Shown here: in pieces, positions 46,725-59,164 of the stretch
How the letters are laid out: each line of letters starts with the position of its first letter
Position numbering within the stretch: position 1 is the first letter of the stretch
DNA from: Apodemus sylvaticus
Taxonomy: Eukaryota > Chordata > Mammalia > Rodentia > Muridae
NCBI RefSeq assembly: GCF_947179515.1
Contig: NC_067487.1
Span: 38,950,266 to 39,014,265 of the forward strand
Direction: 5' to 3'
DNA: 64,000 bases
Notes under the pieces: generated by a model
Database searches by the model: none
What the model was told of the DNA's origin: nothing
What the model saw: the letters and a program-made list of their open reading frames with translations, nothing else
Translations under genes and position numbers: made by a program

Positions 46725-47155
46725 CATTGAATTGTGCATCCCCTAATTTATTTTGATATAAATTCTTGATACCTGTGAATATAAAATTATTTTAAATGGG
46801 GTATTTTCTGTTCATATTAGGTTAAAGAAGGCTCTGATTCAATGACCAATATCCTTATATAAAAAGAAATTTTTCATATAAAAACAGACACACATAAAGA
46901 AGAAAGGGTTATGTGACATCCAAGGAAAATATTAGGGCTATTACGGGTAAAAGCCAAGGAACATAAAGGATGATGGTAGGAAGAACCAGGAGCTAGGACA
47001 TGGGCAATGACCACCCTCTACATTCTTCATAGAGAGCCTGACTCTGTCAACATCTTAATTCCAGGCTTTTAGTCTTCAAACTATAAGAGAATAAATCTAT
47101 TAGCTTAAGCCACCAAGATGATGGTAATACAATAATCAGCCTTAGAAAGCTTATA
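46725..47155 (+). mobile_element. MLT1 MaLR LTR, plus orientation
   Basis: Landmarks in LTR order: 'tgcatcccctaatttattt' at 46735-46753, 'ttgatacctgtgaatataa' near 46767-46785, 'caatatccttatataaaaa' near 46846-46864, 'aaaagccaaggaacataaa' at 46949-46967, 'cttttagtcttcaaactat' at 47066-47084, 'aagagaataaatctattag' (AATAAA at about 47090) and 'cttaagccaccaagatgat'. It is diverged, with the 3' terminus eroded. Confidence 0.7.
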
Positions 47156-48012
47156 CAATCTCCATTTTTAAAAAATCCATTAAAGTATTTCTTTTATGTG
47201 CATAGCTTCAACATTGTCTCTAGATATAAGCCTCTTTGTTAAAGAAACAATTTCATTTGCAGGGAAATGATAGGAAACCAATATTAATACTGACCTATCA
47301 CCTGGTTCAGAACGAATGATTCCTAGTCATTATAACATTTAAGCATAGGTCTTTTGGCCTGAGCTTTTACAGCCTGGCACCAGGTTCTTATGCAATCCCT
47401 TAAACATTAATACTGAAAATACATTTATCTATTTCTCTATTCAGAGTCTTCAAAGACAATACAATGTATTATTAACACAGGCAGAGAGACATTTTCTACT
47501 TTGCCATTTACTTATATTTCATTTTTAATGAATTACTAGAGAATCACAATTGCTATGTCAGTGACCTTTTGTTAGTTTTGTTAGTCTCCCTTACCAAACA
47601 GATCCTTTGGGCAATAATAAGGCAAAATGAATTTTGACCTTAAAACACAGAGAGAAACAAGTCCCAAAAGTACTTTGCCATGTTAATTAATGGTAAAACT
47701 TTGGTAATGTTCTTCCTCTTCAGTCCAACCAGACTTCAGGAAAACTGAACGTTAATTACTAAAGTCGGATTCTCAATTACCACAGGACAAACAAAAATGT
47801 GGATTCCACTCAGAATATTGCAATTATTACAGGATAAACAGGACTTCATAATCCTCTTCTTCTCAGCTACAAATGCATAGACTGTGCTCTCTGATCATTG
47901 TTATGACTTGACTTCCTGTCGCCCTAATGACCAGTAAAGATTAAATAGCCTTGTTTATGAAGACAATGACAAAAATCTCTTTCTCCTGGGCAGAATTGAA
48001 GGTATGGATTTA
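47156..48012. other. Repeat-poor unassigned sequence
   Basis: No interspersed repeat recognised. Several TTAATTAA / GTTAATTA-type motifs occur at about 47684-47693 and 47752-47760, which resemble homeodomain core sites but are common by chance in AT-rich DNA. No exon supported. Confidence 0.4.
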
Positions 48013-48237
<225 letters not shown>

Positions 48238-48566
48238 AGTCACAGAGCAATTTACAAGCTCAATATATTTCTTACATTTTGTTTGAAGGAAATTTCAATT
48301 TTTACAGTCTTTCAGTAGACATGATATACACTGCACTTCATGAAATCTAAACAGTATTGAAATAAATCTTTCCAACATTTTGGTAACAAAGCACACAATG
48401 CTTCTCCAAATTTTTATGCTATCTACATAATCTGTTTGCTCTGATAACCACTAATCACAAAAATTGACTCATTGGAATAATTATAAAAAGTATCTAACAC
48501 CATGCATGGGTTTGAATCCTGTTTAATATCCTATCCTAGAAACAGTTTACAAACCTTAAGATTAAA
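48238..48566. other. Unassigned AT-rich sequence
   Basis: No family recognised between the pyrimidine tract and the L1. Confidence 0.4.
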
Positions 48567-49179
48567 AAAAAAATTAAGTCTTTAATATCTGAGTAGTACT
48601 TCATTGTGTAAATGTGAACACTCAATGATAAGTGGCTATTAGCCCAAAACCTCAGAATACCCAAGATACAACTCACAGACCACATGAAGGCCAAGAAGAA
48701 GGAAGACCAAAGTGTGGATACTTTGATCCTTCTTGGAAGGTGGATCAAAATACCCAATGCTCACAGCCAACCAACAGACTGAGAATAGGGTCCCCAATGG
48801 AGCATCTAGAGAAAGGACCCAAAGAGCTGAAGAGATTTTCAGCCCCACAGATGGAGCAATAATATGTACCACCCAGTACCCCCCAGAGCTCCCAGGGACT
48901 AAACCACCAACCAAAGAGTACACATGGAGGGACCCATGGCTCCAGCTACATATGTAGCAGAGGTTGGCCATTTTAGACATCAATGAGAAGAGAGGCCATT
49001 GGTCCTATGAAGGCTTGATGCCCCAATGTAGGGGAATGCCAGGTCAGGGAGGTGGGGGTAGGGGTTGGTAAACAGGAGTAGGGAGGATGAGATGGTGGGT
49101 TTTCAGAGAGGTAATGAGAAAAAAGGGGATACCATTTGAAATATAAATAAAGCAAACATCTAATAAAAAAATTAAGTCT
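48567..49179 (+). mobile_element. 5'-truncated L1 with short inverted 5' end and 15-bp TSD
   Basis: TSD AAAAAAATTAAGTCT at 48567-48581 and 49165-49179. From 48582 to about 48614 the sequence 'atctgagtagtacttcatt' is antisense L1 ORF2. From about 48615 the plus-strand 'tgaacactcaatgataagt' starts the sense arm, which continues to the Lx-type 3' UTR ('tggatcaaaatacccaatg', 'gaaaggacccaaagagctg', 'aggggaatgccaggtcagg') and 'aaatataaataaagcaaac'. The 3' UTR type matches that at 5.9 kb. Long open frames on both strands at 48632-48983 are not conserved genes. Confidence 0.92.
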
Positions 49180-49884
49180 CTCCTCTGCTCTTTAAAAGAT
49201 ATCTTTTTATGACAATATCTGTAACATTGACAAGTACATGTTAAGGCCATTATCATCTCCTTCTGTGAATATTTTTGTGTTTTCTCTTTGTTTTTCTAAG
49301 AAAGATAATAAAACCTACACTCTTTATATTTTTGAAACTGTACCAACAGAAATCGAGTACACTACAGTCAGGATGCAGTCGCTCCTTCCCACTCCACAAG
49401 ACCACGCCTCTCCATCAAGCTTCACCTGTTGAGCCAAAACTCTGTATTTTTTGCCACATGCTATTCTACCCGCAGCACTGAAATAACAAAGGATGGAGTT
49501 TTTCAGGTGGTTGAGCTGTAACTCCTGATCTGCTAAGTTATTCAGGATTTCTGTGTTAAGTTCTTCAAAGGGATACAAAGTTCTTCTTTGTCTTCAGCAT
49601 TCTTTATAACTTCTGAGTTCTGAGACTGGAAAGCTTTTCATGGAAGGCAACCTCTTCTTCTCTGTAAATGTGGTATTGCAGCAGGCCACCATCTTCCCGT
49701 GTGAGTTCTTTTTCTAGAGTCAGATAATCCATGATCCCTGGAAATGCTAGACGAGGTAGTTTCTTTTTCACTGGAAGCACCCATGAGGTCTACATGGGAG
49801 GTTGACAAATGAGGCATGGATTTATTTATGAGGTGATTACTTACCATTTTCTCCTTATTCTAATAAAGGCTCTGTCTCAAGCTT
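49180..49884. other. Unassigned; coding-like minus-strand segment inside
   Basis: Three adjacent minus-strand open stretches (about 49847-49750, 49789-49604 and 49578-49489), each in a different frame, read as charged, helix-like peptides such as LTLEKELTREDGGLLQYHIY and YPFEELNTEILNNLADQELQ. One stop (49606-49604) and frame changes separate them. They may be a decayed pseudogene or chance. I do not recognise a protein family. Confidence 0.3.
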
Positions 49885-49896
49885 AAAAAAAAAAAA
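49862..49896 (+). other. Polyadenylation-signal-like motif followed by A12
   Basis: AATAAA at 49862-49867, 17 bases, then 12 A at 49885-49896. This arrangement is what the 3' end of a retrocopied transcript looks like. No flanking direct repeat was found, so it remains only a candidate. Confidence 0.4.
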
Positions 49897-50218
49897 CATT
49901 CATGTTGAGGGATCAGAAGTATCGCAGTATTTTATCACCTTGGTCCATTTCTGTCCATCCACTCTAACCCTAGATGACCGCCAGGCCTTCTGGAAGGTTA
50001 AGGAACTCTGTCTTCTTTAAGCTTTGTTGTGAAACTCCTTGCTTTTATTCTTTCCTCCCTATGAAATGGAAAGAAATAACTAAGGGCTTTGAAATAAAAT
50101 GAAAAGATTTGGATTCAAATTCTGACCTTGAACACATACTTACTATGATGAAACAGCATATAAACTACTTAATCTTCTTAATACAATCTTATCTAAAATT
50201 GAGTACTACCTTCTTCAA

Positions 50219-50305
50219 TTTCTTCCTCCTCCTCCTCCTTTTCCTCCTCCTCTTCCTCCTCCTCCTCCTCCTCCTCCTCCTCTTCCTCCTCTTTCTTCTT
50301 CTTCT
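50219..50305. repeat. (TCC)n pyrimidine tract
   Basis: 87 uninterrupted C/T bases, mostly TCC triplets. The plus open frame at 50109-50321 encodes its leucine/phenylalanine runs and is an artefact. Confidence 0.97.
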
Positions 50306-52379
50306 GCCTATTTATCCATAGGCATATTTAGATTGAGGAAAATTGTGGAACATGTTGCATTTTAAAATTCTAAATCTTAGGAGAAATGAAAGCCCTGGTT
50401 TTGTTCCATTGATTATAGTATGTCTACATAAGGATTACTGGCAGTAGAGGGAAATGAATAATCGTTTTATACATGAAACAATGAGTGGGTATAGTAGGTT
50501 AAATACAAGCTTTCAAAATGTACTGTGCTGTACAAAAGACAAGTGAGAGGGGGAAATTAAATGTAAAATATTTAGTGAGAATTGTAACCATCCTGTGCTT
50601 CTCTTAGCTGACACTGTGTCTCTGCTCTTGGTTTTCTTTGTCCTATATAACACTGAAGATGTTGAATTTTGATCCAGAAAATTGAACTCAGTGGGGCATA
50701 ATTTGTTCTTTTTCCTTTGGAAAATATTACATACCATTGCATCCAGGAACAGTGTAATTAATGATCACAGGCATTGAGTTTTCAAAGTGTGAATGAAATT
50801 ATCATCAAAAGCTTTGTTCTCCACATTATTAAACCCAGTTGTCCACGTACATCACAGTTACCAGCACACCAATGTACTCATAGGTTCTCTCAAGTGCCTT
50901 GAACCAGCCTCTCCTGACAGAGGCTACCCATTTGAGAGTGGGCCTTTCATCTAGCATTTTTCCTCCTACCGCAGACTATCAATAACAGCAAGCAACCAGA
51001 GCAACAGGGAGCTGTTGCCAGAAAGCCCTGGAAGCCTTTAAGGTTCAGTTCCAAGTATCCCTTTTCCTTTCCCTCACTCACCAGTTATCACATCCCCTTT
51101 CCAATGACCAGAGAGAAGTAATAGACTCAAACATGACTCTAGACATTTGAACCTACTAGTAAAGTCAGCTCCTCCTGCCCAGCCACACCCCAGACCTTCT
51201 CCAAACAACATGCTTGCCCCCAGTTAATGGGCTTTATCCTCTTGAACAAGCAATCAGAGTAAATCCTTCACTTGTTTAGTTGCCTCTTTAGACATTTTGT
51301 CACAATGATGAGATAAGACGACATAAATAGATAGGCCTTCTTAAACTTTTTATACTCTTAATTCCTGTTTGTCCGAGAAATGTTTATGCTATCCTAGGTA
51401 AGGAAAACACATAAATCACACTGGTGATAGGTCATAGAGAAATTGATTTAAGACAATTTCTTGTGTATATATGATTTTTCCATTTATTTATTAAAGACAA
51501 AATAAATTTCCACCAGGATGACATGGATTGATTTGTTTAGTTTTGCATAATAATTTCAGTCTTGGCAGAATATTTGCTGTTTACAATATGCAGGGCATCT
51601 TCAATGTTTTTCAGAACTGATCAATATTTGGAATTTATAATTGGCGTGCTGAGAATGGCATTTTGCATGAATACATAGTATAAAATGGCTTGAGTATGTT
51701 TCAAAAATAGTTGGAAATTCTCTCCTGGTCTTAAGCCAAATTTCATTTAATATTTTTTTAATTCAATGCAATCAGTAACACAAACAGTAACTTTTAAAAT
51801 CAAACACTAGAACATTATATAATCCAAATACATGCTAAATTCATACACGCTAAGGAAAGCTGATAGGGAAATACTACATCTTTGTTTTTTATAGTTCACC
51901 ATTATATTTCTATAGAAGCCAGAACTTGGCATGTAAAGACACTGCAATTCAGTGTTTACCCAGCATTCAGTAGTCTTGAATCTGAGCCAAGTTGTTTCGG
52001 TCAGTGTCCATGGCATCGCATGGTATCACAGCGCACACGACGCAAAGTGTTCAGAGTGTTTTCAGAACCACAGCTTCAGTCACATGAGACCACCTAGGCA
52101 AGCTCTGCTAGAAACACCTCTAATTTATTATGTGTGCTTTATTTTTTAAATTAATTCTGTCACTGTTCATTCAGAATACTTTTACTATCACCACATAGAA
52201 TCAAAATACTGATCAACTCTGAAAAACATCAAAAATTCTCTGCATACTCCATCATAAAATATCCATGTAGGATTTAAGTATTTATATCAAAGCAAGCAAG
52301 TCAATACATCTAATTATTGTGGAAATGTACCTTTTGCCTTTATATAGAAGGTCTTACCTTGTAATTTAGGAATCTGTGG
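50306..52379. other. Repeat-poor unassigned block of about 2.1 kb
   Basis: No interspersed repeat or exon recognised. Short open frames at 50513-50737 and 51807-52149 have no motif. Confidence 0.4.
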
Positions 52380-52583
52380 GATAAACAGACAGATGAGAGA
52401 TAGATGATAGATGAGAAAAAGATGAGAGAGATACACAGATATATGATAAAGTAATATAAATATGATAGGTTTAGATGATAGACGATAAATAAGACATAGG
52501 CAGATGGCTGATAGGTAGGTACATAGGTACATAAATATATGCATATGTACATACATACATAAATACATACATGCATACATACA
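52380..52583. repeat. Degenerate (GATA)n then (CATA/GTAC)n tract
   Basis: Imperfect GATA/GATG units to about 52500, then GGTACATA and CATACATA units. Minus open frames at 52314-52591 encode the YLSI- and CMYV-type repeats of the tract. Confidence 0.85.
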
Positions 52584-53719
52584 AAAGACATTATGGGAGA
52601 ATCCTTAATTACTGCAGCTAGTCTCAGAACCAGAGAAGCTGATGCTGATGATGTTATTCCTTATCTAAGTCCAAAACCTAAAACCAGGGCCTTCTGATGT
52701 ACAAAGATAAATAAAAAGCATTGTCCCAGCTCCAGGAGAGAAAGAGAGCAGGGTCGGTCAGGAGAAAAGTATTGCCTCGGTGATTATGAAAGCTGAGAAC
52801 CTCAGTACCCAAGAATGAGTTAGGAACCTGCACACTTCTATCCCGAAGCCCAATGACCTGATGTTTCAATCCAGGAATACAAGCATGAAACCATTTGAGT
52901 CCTTGACTGCTGTCTACAGAAGGAATTCCCTCTTGCTTGGTAATCATTAGTGATTTTTGTTCACAATAGACTGTTAACTAGTTGCACTAGACCTACCCTC
53001 ATTAGAAAAGGCAGTGTGCTTTACCCAGTTAACCAGTTTAATATTAATATTTCAAAACACCTTCTTAGAAATAGACAGAACGTTTGATCAACTGCGTGAA
53101 CATCCGTGGCTCAGCCAAATTCAGACAAAATTTTCTGTCCAGGGATGGAAATCATGTGTGGTACTGGAAAGCTAGCCAGGAGCTGGTAAATGCATGATTC
53201 TCTTAGAGGAGAATCAGTAGAATACATAACTACACTCTGAAATGTATCTTACATCCACAGACAGGTGTGGCATTGATTCTTCATGTAGCATAAGCTTCTC
53301 TCTGTAGCAAATGGAGACCATTACAAAAACCCACAACTGGGTAAAGTGCAGAGGCTAATGGGTGGTAGGTAGTTCAGTTCCAACAGATATATCTCAGGAA
53401 ATGTTACAGAAAGGCAGACAGAAAGATTGTAAAGACCAGAGGAGCAAAGTCTGCTATGAGTTGTGACTCCTAGAAATGGCTGTGGGAGAAAGACCTGAGC
53501 AACGGCACTATTAACGTGAGTAAACACGTTCAGTGGAAGGAACAAAAATAACACAGGGTTCCACCCTTGGACAAAGAACTCTCAATTACCATGACTGCTA
53601 AGAAGAGAGAACTGGCCATTCTCTGGGACAAGGCCACTAAATTGTTTTTCAATATAGGTAGTCAGCTATGACATCTCATACACACAAAAAAAATTCAGAA
53701 AGCTCCATTTATACTATAT
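52584..53719. other. Unassigned sequence
   Basis: No family or exon recognised. The 77-codon minus frame at 53321-53554 has no motif. Confidence 0.45.
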
Positions 53720-53758
53720 TTATATATTTGTGCATATAAACATATATATACATATATA

Positions 53759-53803
<45 letters not shown>
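53720..53803. repeat. (TA)n microsatellite
   Basis: Interrupted TA/CATA units, then a pure (TA)n run of about 34 bases at 53769-53803. Such runs can form cruciforms. Confidence 0.95.
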
Positions 53804-53805
<2 letters not shown>

Positions 53806-55182
53806 CATATAACACAGACACACATCTATCATAGAGAAAGAGACCATCAATTTAGAAGGGGATAGGATGAATTGGAGGAGGAAAAAGACGTATTAAAAAC
53901 AAAGCATAATTCTCTGCTCCGTTCTTCTAGTAAACAGAAATAATCGGTTGAATTATAACCAAAAAAAAAAGAATTTTAAAGTGTTTTGAAGGAACAGTAC
54001 ACCAAATTATCTCTATTCAAGTGTTAACTAGACCTGACCCCACTTCAGTTCTGAAACCTCTTACGACACTCGTCTAGACATCCAGACCAGTGTGGGGTAC
54101 TCTGACCATGGATAGTAAGTCAGGAATTCTTGGTTTTCATGGTAAAAGTTCCATGGCCATATCTTAACTATGTATGTGTAGACATAGTTTTAAGTAACTG
54201 ATTTTAAGGAAATGAGCCTGTTCCTATCAGGTCTATTGTACCTCCCATTCAGTTTGCCCTGTTTCCTTGTAGAATATATTTAAACTCAGGTATTAAACAG
54301 TTTATGGATTTGAATTCTATGTTTCTTAAAGACATATGCTATATATTCATATGATTTGAATATATATGAAAGTATACTTGGAGATTATTTGAATATATAG
54401 GAAAATAATAAATCAATGAATGAAAATGAAAATACCCATTTCACATTGATTATAAAATTCCTCTTTAAAATCAACTACCTGTTAAAAATCAGGCCAAATT
54501 TGCTGAAGATTTCTGTCAAACATGTTGCTTATAATTGTGAAGAAGGAATTATATTGTTAAAATATAAATTTTTACTGAGAAAACATCGAGTAAACTATAG
54601 ATTGTATTTTTTAAGGTAATAACATGGAAAAGATGCAGAGGTTCTGAAGTGAAGAAAAACCAGAACGAGAGAGAGTTGCTGACTGGATTATAGATAACAT
54701 CGAAGCTTCCTTCATCCTGAGAGTAATTGGAGGGCTGAATATATGCAGCACCCTGAAAAAGAACAGTTAAAATGTAATAGTAAAATGTAACTGACCCTGT
54801 AGGATACTGCTGAAAATCTGGACTAGCAGGAACTATAGACAATGAGCTCTTGCCTACGGTTCCCCCACCCCACCCCCAGGATTTGACCCAGTGGATGACT
54901 GCTTGCAGGACTCTGTAAAGCAAAAAGAACATCCAGTGGTTCATAATGTCTGCCCAAGCCATTGTTCGAGAACTCATTATGCATTCTTCTTCCCAGATTG
55001 AAATTCAGCAACATGTCAGGAGCTCAAAATTGCCCACTGTGGGAGCATTTATACTGGGAAAATCAGCAAATGCTCCAAATCAGACATTCTTTTTTGTTTA
55101 ATCTGTTAAGTACTACCAAGACATCGTCAGCTTTGTTCAATGGTCCAGAATACTTCTTCATGCTGGCCAGATAACTTGAGGA
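53804..55182. other. Unassigned sequence
   Basis: No repeat family named. The 142-codon minus open frame at 54549-54977 is the longest in this part, but it shows no recognised domain, codon pattern or splice context, so it is not called as a gene. Confidence 0.4.
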
Positions 55183-55282
55183 GGTGTGTATCTGTGTATC
55201 TGTGTATGTATATATGTATGTATGTGTATATGTATATGAATATCACATATGTATATATGTATTAATGTGTATTTATACATAC
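55183..55282. repeat. (TATG/TGTA)n tract
   Basis: Imperfect TGTATATG units next to a reversed SINE, possibly expanded from an A-rich tail. Confidence 0.85.
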
Positions 55283-55291
55283 AATATAGCT

Positions 55292-55469
55292 AAAGATTTA
55301 TTTATTTTATGTGATCATATGGTTACTGTCTTCAGACACATAGGAAGAGCAAAATCAAATCCCATTATAGACAGTTGTGAGCCACCATGCAGTTGTTGAG
55401 AATTGAATTCAGAACCTCTGAAAGAGCAGTCAGTGCTCTTAACTGCTGAGACAGTCAATCTCTCCAGCC
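55292..55469 (-). mobile_element. B2 SINE, minus orientation
   Basis: 'aagatttatttattttatg' at 55293-55311 is the reversed 3' end, then 'actgtcttcagacacatag', 'gttgtgagccaccatgcag' near 55373-55391, 'gaattgaattcagaacctc' at 55401-55419, 'agagcagtcagtgctctta' and 'caatctctccagcc'. Moderately diverged. Confidence 0.85.
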
Positions 55470-55479
55470 TGAGGACTTA

Positions 55480-55664
55480 TATTTTTAAAGATCTCGGTAA
55501 GAGTGTTTTGCTCACATGTGTATGTATTTGTGTGTGTGTGTGTGTGTGTGTGTATTTATATATATGCAGCATGTTTACTCAGTGCCACAGAAGCCAAAAG
55601 GAGGATCCCTGGGTTCTCTGCAAGAAAAGCAAGTGCTATAAATAGCTGAGCCATCTCTCCAACC
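55480..55664 (-). mobile_element. B3/B2-class SINE, minus orientation, with internal (TG)n
   Basis: A TG run at 55529-55553, then 'agtgccacagaagccaaaa', 'ggatccctgggttctctgc' at 55603-55621, 'aagcaagtgctataaatag' and 'ctgagccatctctccaacc' at 55646-55664, is a reversed B3-like SINE. It lies immediately beside the B2 in the same orientation. Confidence 0.7.
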
Positions 55665-57954
55665 TTAGGATAGTCCTGATGTGCTTAAGACCCAAGCCCT
55701 ACTGGGAAAAAGAACCTCAATATTCCCTCGAGTCACTGAAAACAGTTGTCACCAACCTGAAATTAAACAGAGCTGCAGCCCAGCCCTAACCCAATGTAAC
55801 TTGTGATTAGAAACAAACAGCTTTTAATGCATAACAGAGAAAGTTGTGTATACTTTCTAAACTAAGATATTATAATTAGATATAAATAACTTTTTATACA
55901 TAATACTTGAAATACCATAGAAATTAGCATATTAAAATATGATTCTATAAATTCTGATGTAAGGAGGGAAAAATGTTCACTGAACCAAGCTTCCATGTGA
56001 TCAAGATATGGAAATGTGAAAATAAGTATTTAAAAGTACAGAGATAATAAGTGAGAAAGAAGAAGAGTTAATGGGTCAACAAGATACAGGGCAGAGTAGG
56101 AGAAAAAAAAACAATAAATGAGAATATGAGTCAGCAGAAATTATATAACAAGAACCACCCAAACATATTTGGATATATTTACACATACCATATCCATCTA
56201 TAAATATGTATGTATATTATGTAAAATGTATGAATTAATTATGCTAGTGGAATTTTTGAAAAGGCAAGATATCAGCTCATAAATTCTAAAAGAGGAAGTG
56301 TATCTAATAATGTCATAATAAAACTGCTAGAAAACTCCAAAGTAGAAAATAAGTTCCTAATTTGAGCTTTGGTAGACACATCATGTAGTAATTGTCCAAA
56401 TAACTCTGCATCAACTAAAAGTGAAGTGATTTTTAAAGACAACATACTTTTTTAACAGTAAAACTTGTAATGCCACATTGACTAGAAAATCACCGGTATT
56501 CTTTGGAAGACACCCTCCCACTCAGGAATTAGTGTTAATTCAAAATAGAGGTAAAGTTAAATATTTGGAGACATATTAAATATACTAAATATACATGTTT
56601 ATGTATCCTTCTAAAGTACCACTAGTAAGGGAAATGATTGATTTTTTTTATTCTATAACATTTAAAGAAGTATAATACATGGCAATAATTGCAAAAAGCG
56701 CTGCAGAGAAGATAATGGGACTGTGATGATTAAGGCTTTTCCTCTGTGAAGAGAATTCACCGTAGACTATTACAAACTGAGGATGGATAGTGTGGAGGAT
56801 TTGTTAGGAGCAACCAAAGGAATTGAATTAAAGGACTAAGATATGAAATGAAGATGGGACAGAGATCTAAAAAATAGGAGGAAGAAACAAAGGCACGTGG
56901 TATGTGTGCGTATATCCTAATAAACAACTCGCCCTCATTATCCTCTAAGCTTCTCTCTGCTATTACTTCCCTCATTCTTTTAATTCCTTAGAAATAGTCT
57001 CATTGTTTTCATGAAGTTGGGAGTACTAAACAGAGTTACAAAAGGATATTTTCAAGAAATAATGAGCTGATAATTTAAATGCCTCTCTTCTGAACATAGG
57101 CTCTAGTTTAATAGGAACAACTACACCCTTTTCAGCTTAGAGGCAGACAGTTATCCATGTATATCAAACAGAAATTAAGAGCTCTGTGAAAAGATATCAG
57201 AACAAAATGTCCAGAATTTATAGTGTATTGCTATAAGGATTACTCACTCCTTATACCATGCCTATGCCATACATGTTTATTGACAGAGCCATAAGTTCTA
57301 TTAGTCCATTCTTCACTATGCAAATTTTGGAGTGGAGCTCTGGTTGATACTCTGATTGATATTCAAGAGGGTGTTAGCTGTCTGATTCTAGATATGGTCA
57401 GGAAAAGGAATGTCTGTGTCCATCTTTATTTCCATAAAAAATGCTTTCATTTTTACTCAAGAACTTACTAGCTTCCAAACTCCTTCCTCTTGGGCGTCTG
57501 TGATGGTGACCAAAGGCACAGGGCCCCTCATTCTCCTCAAGAGATATGCTCTGGAGGGTGGGGGGAGTGCCTCAAAATCAATTATTTTGGTAAAGACAAC
57601 AATATTCTTATTATCTGTAATAACTACAAGATTGATCTTTTATTAAAGTAAAACTCCATTTAGAAATGAAAAGCTGGATGTATTTCCTAGGTTCCTTCAT
57701 CCATGGAGTCTGTGGGTAAACAGGTCTACAGTTGGAGTCATAGATAATATGTGGCTGTATCAGTTTAAATCACCTAAATATTTCTTGGAACTCTGTTAAA
57801 AATAAGATTTGGGTAATCAGATATTTTATGTATACATATGTAGCCTGTGATTTTTTTTTCTCCTCATAGCTCACTAAGATTATAACGTCAATGTTCCAAG
57901 AAAAAAGTAGTGTTCTCCTTCATCCATTCACATGATGCAGGTTCAGTTTCTAAT
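55665..57954. other. Unassigned, largely AT-rich sequence
   Basis: No repeat family confidently named over about 2.3 kb; parts may be eroded L1. No exon supported. The open frames at 56757-56975 and 57410-57646 have no motif. Confidence 0.4.
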
Positions 57955-58668
57955 TCTTTTTTTAAATTTTTTAAATGTTCTTTTTTTATTTAATATTTTT
58001 TCTACTTAATCCTCTACATCAAAGTCACTGCCCCCTCCCAGTGGTCATCCCCTCCCACAATCCTTCCCCTATTGCCCCTCCCCTTCTCCTCTGAGAGGGT
58101 ACAGGCCCCTCCCCCTAGCCCAAGGTATCTCCCTCTCATCTTGGCACTTCAAGTCTCTGTGGGACAAGGTACTTCCTCTCTCTCTGAGTTCAGACAAGGC
58201 AGCTGAGCTAGTAGAACACATCCCACATACAGGCAACAGCTTTGGGGATAGCCTCTCCTCTGGTTGTTCAGGACCCACAGGAAGACCAAGCTGCACATCT
58301 GCTACATATGGGCAGGGAGGCTTAAGTCTGTAACATGTATGTTCTTTGGTTCCAGGTTCAGTCTCTGAGAGCCCGAAGGCAACATGTTAGATGACTCTGA
58401 TGGTCTTCCTGTGAAGTCCTGTCCCCTTCAAGGCCCTCAATCCTTCCTCCCATTCTTCCATAAGAGTTCCCAAGCTCCATCCAATGTTTGGCTGTGGGTG
58501 TCTGCATGTGTCTGAATCAGCTTCCGTGTGGAGCCACTCAGAGGACAACATGCTCCTGTCTTCAGGTATAACATTAAGTGTTAGGGATTGGTGCTTGCCC
58601 ATGGGATGGGTATTAAGTTGGACTGCTTATGGGTTGGCTGTTTCCTCAGTCTCCGCAGCAGTACCCTA
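57955..58668 (-). mobile_element. 5'-truncated L1 (Lx-type 3' UTR), minus strand
   Basis: Reading plus: T-rich tail, C-rich tract 58030-58110, 'gacaaggcagctgagctag' at 58192-58210, 'ccaagctgcacatctgcta' at 58286-58304, 'gatggtcttcctgtgaagt' at 58398-58416, 'caatgtttggctgtgggtg' near 58481-58499, 'ctcagaggacaacatgctc' at 58537-58555, 'gggattggtgcttgcccat' at 58583-58601. This is the reversed Lx 3' UTR over about 700 bp. No TSD established. Confidence 0.88.
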
Positions 58669-59032
58669 AGCAAATCTCCTGAGAACTCATAAAAATGACT
58701 CTAAAAATAACTGTTCCTTTTTTGTCCAACTCACAATCTCCTACATTTGAAAAGTGAAGACCAAGCCATTTTGAGGTGAGAAGTTTGGGCAAAGAGGACA
58801 ATTTTGATAAGAGATGCTGTGATGTTTCCAATCATTTCTTCCACAAATCCTGAGATCTTGTTATTACTTAAATATAATCATTTGAGTCTCTGGCCCTGAC
58901 ATTAGGATTTCCTAAGGAATCCTGGCATCCTTTATGCAAATGGATATATGATAAGCCTTTTCTGCCTTTGATAAGGTCATACAAGTCTAAGATCCAAAGA
59001 CTCACTGCTTAGGCTCAAGTCCAGGTAGCAAT

Positions 59033-59034
<2 letters not shown>

Positions 59035-59071
<37 letters not shown>

Positions 59072-59101
59072 GTGTGTGTGTTTGTGCATGTGTGTCTGTG
59101 T
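59035..59101. repeat. (TG)n microsatellite, interrupted
   Basis: TG units with a TTG slip near 59071 and TTTGTGCATG at the end. Confidence 0.95.
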
Positions 59102-59164
59102 CTTAATTCAATTGGTTAAATAAAATGAAAGAGTACCTATGTGTATCTAAGGTCCCTTCTGTAT

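Noticed and set aside
47156..48012. TTAATTAA-type sites as a homeodomain enhancer
   Set aside because: Such motifs are frequent by chance in AT-rich DNA; without conservation data the claim has no support.
54549..54977. 142-codon minus open frame
   Set aside because: No domain, no conserved motif, no promoter or splice context; in 64 kb of AT-rich DNA a few frames of this length are expected by chance.
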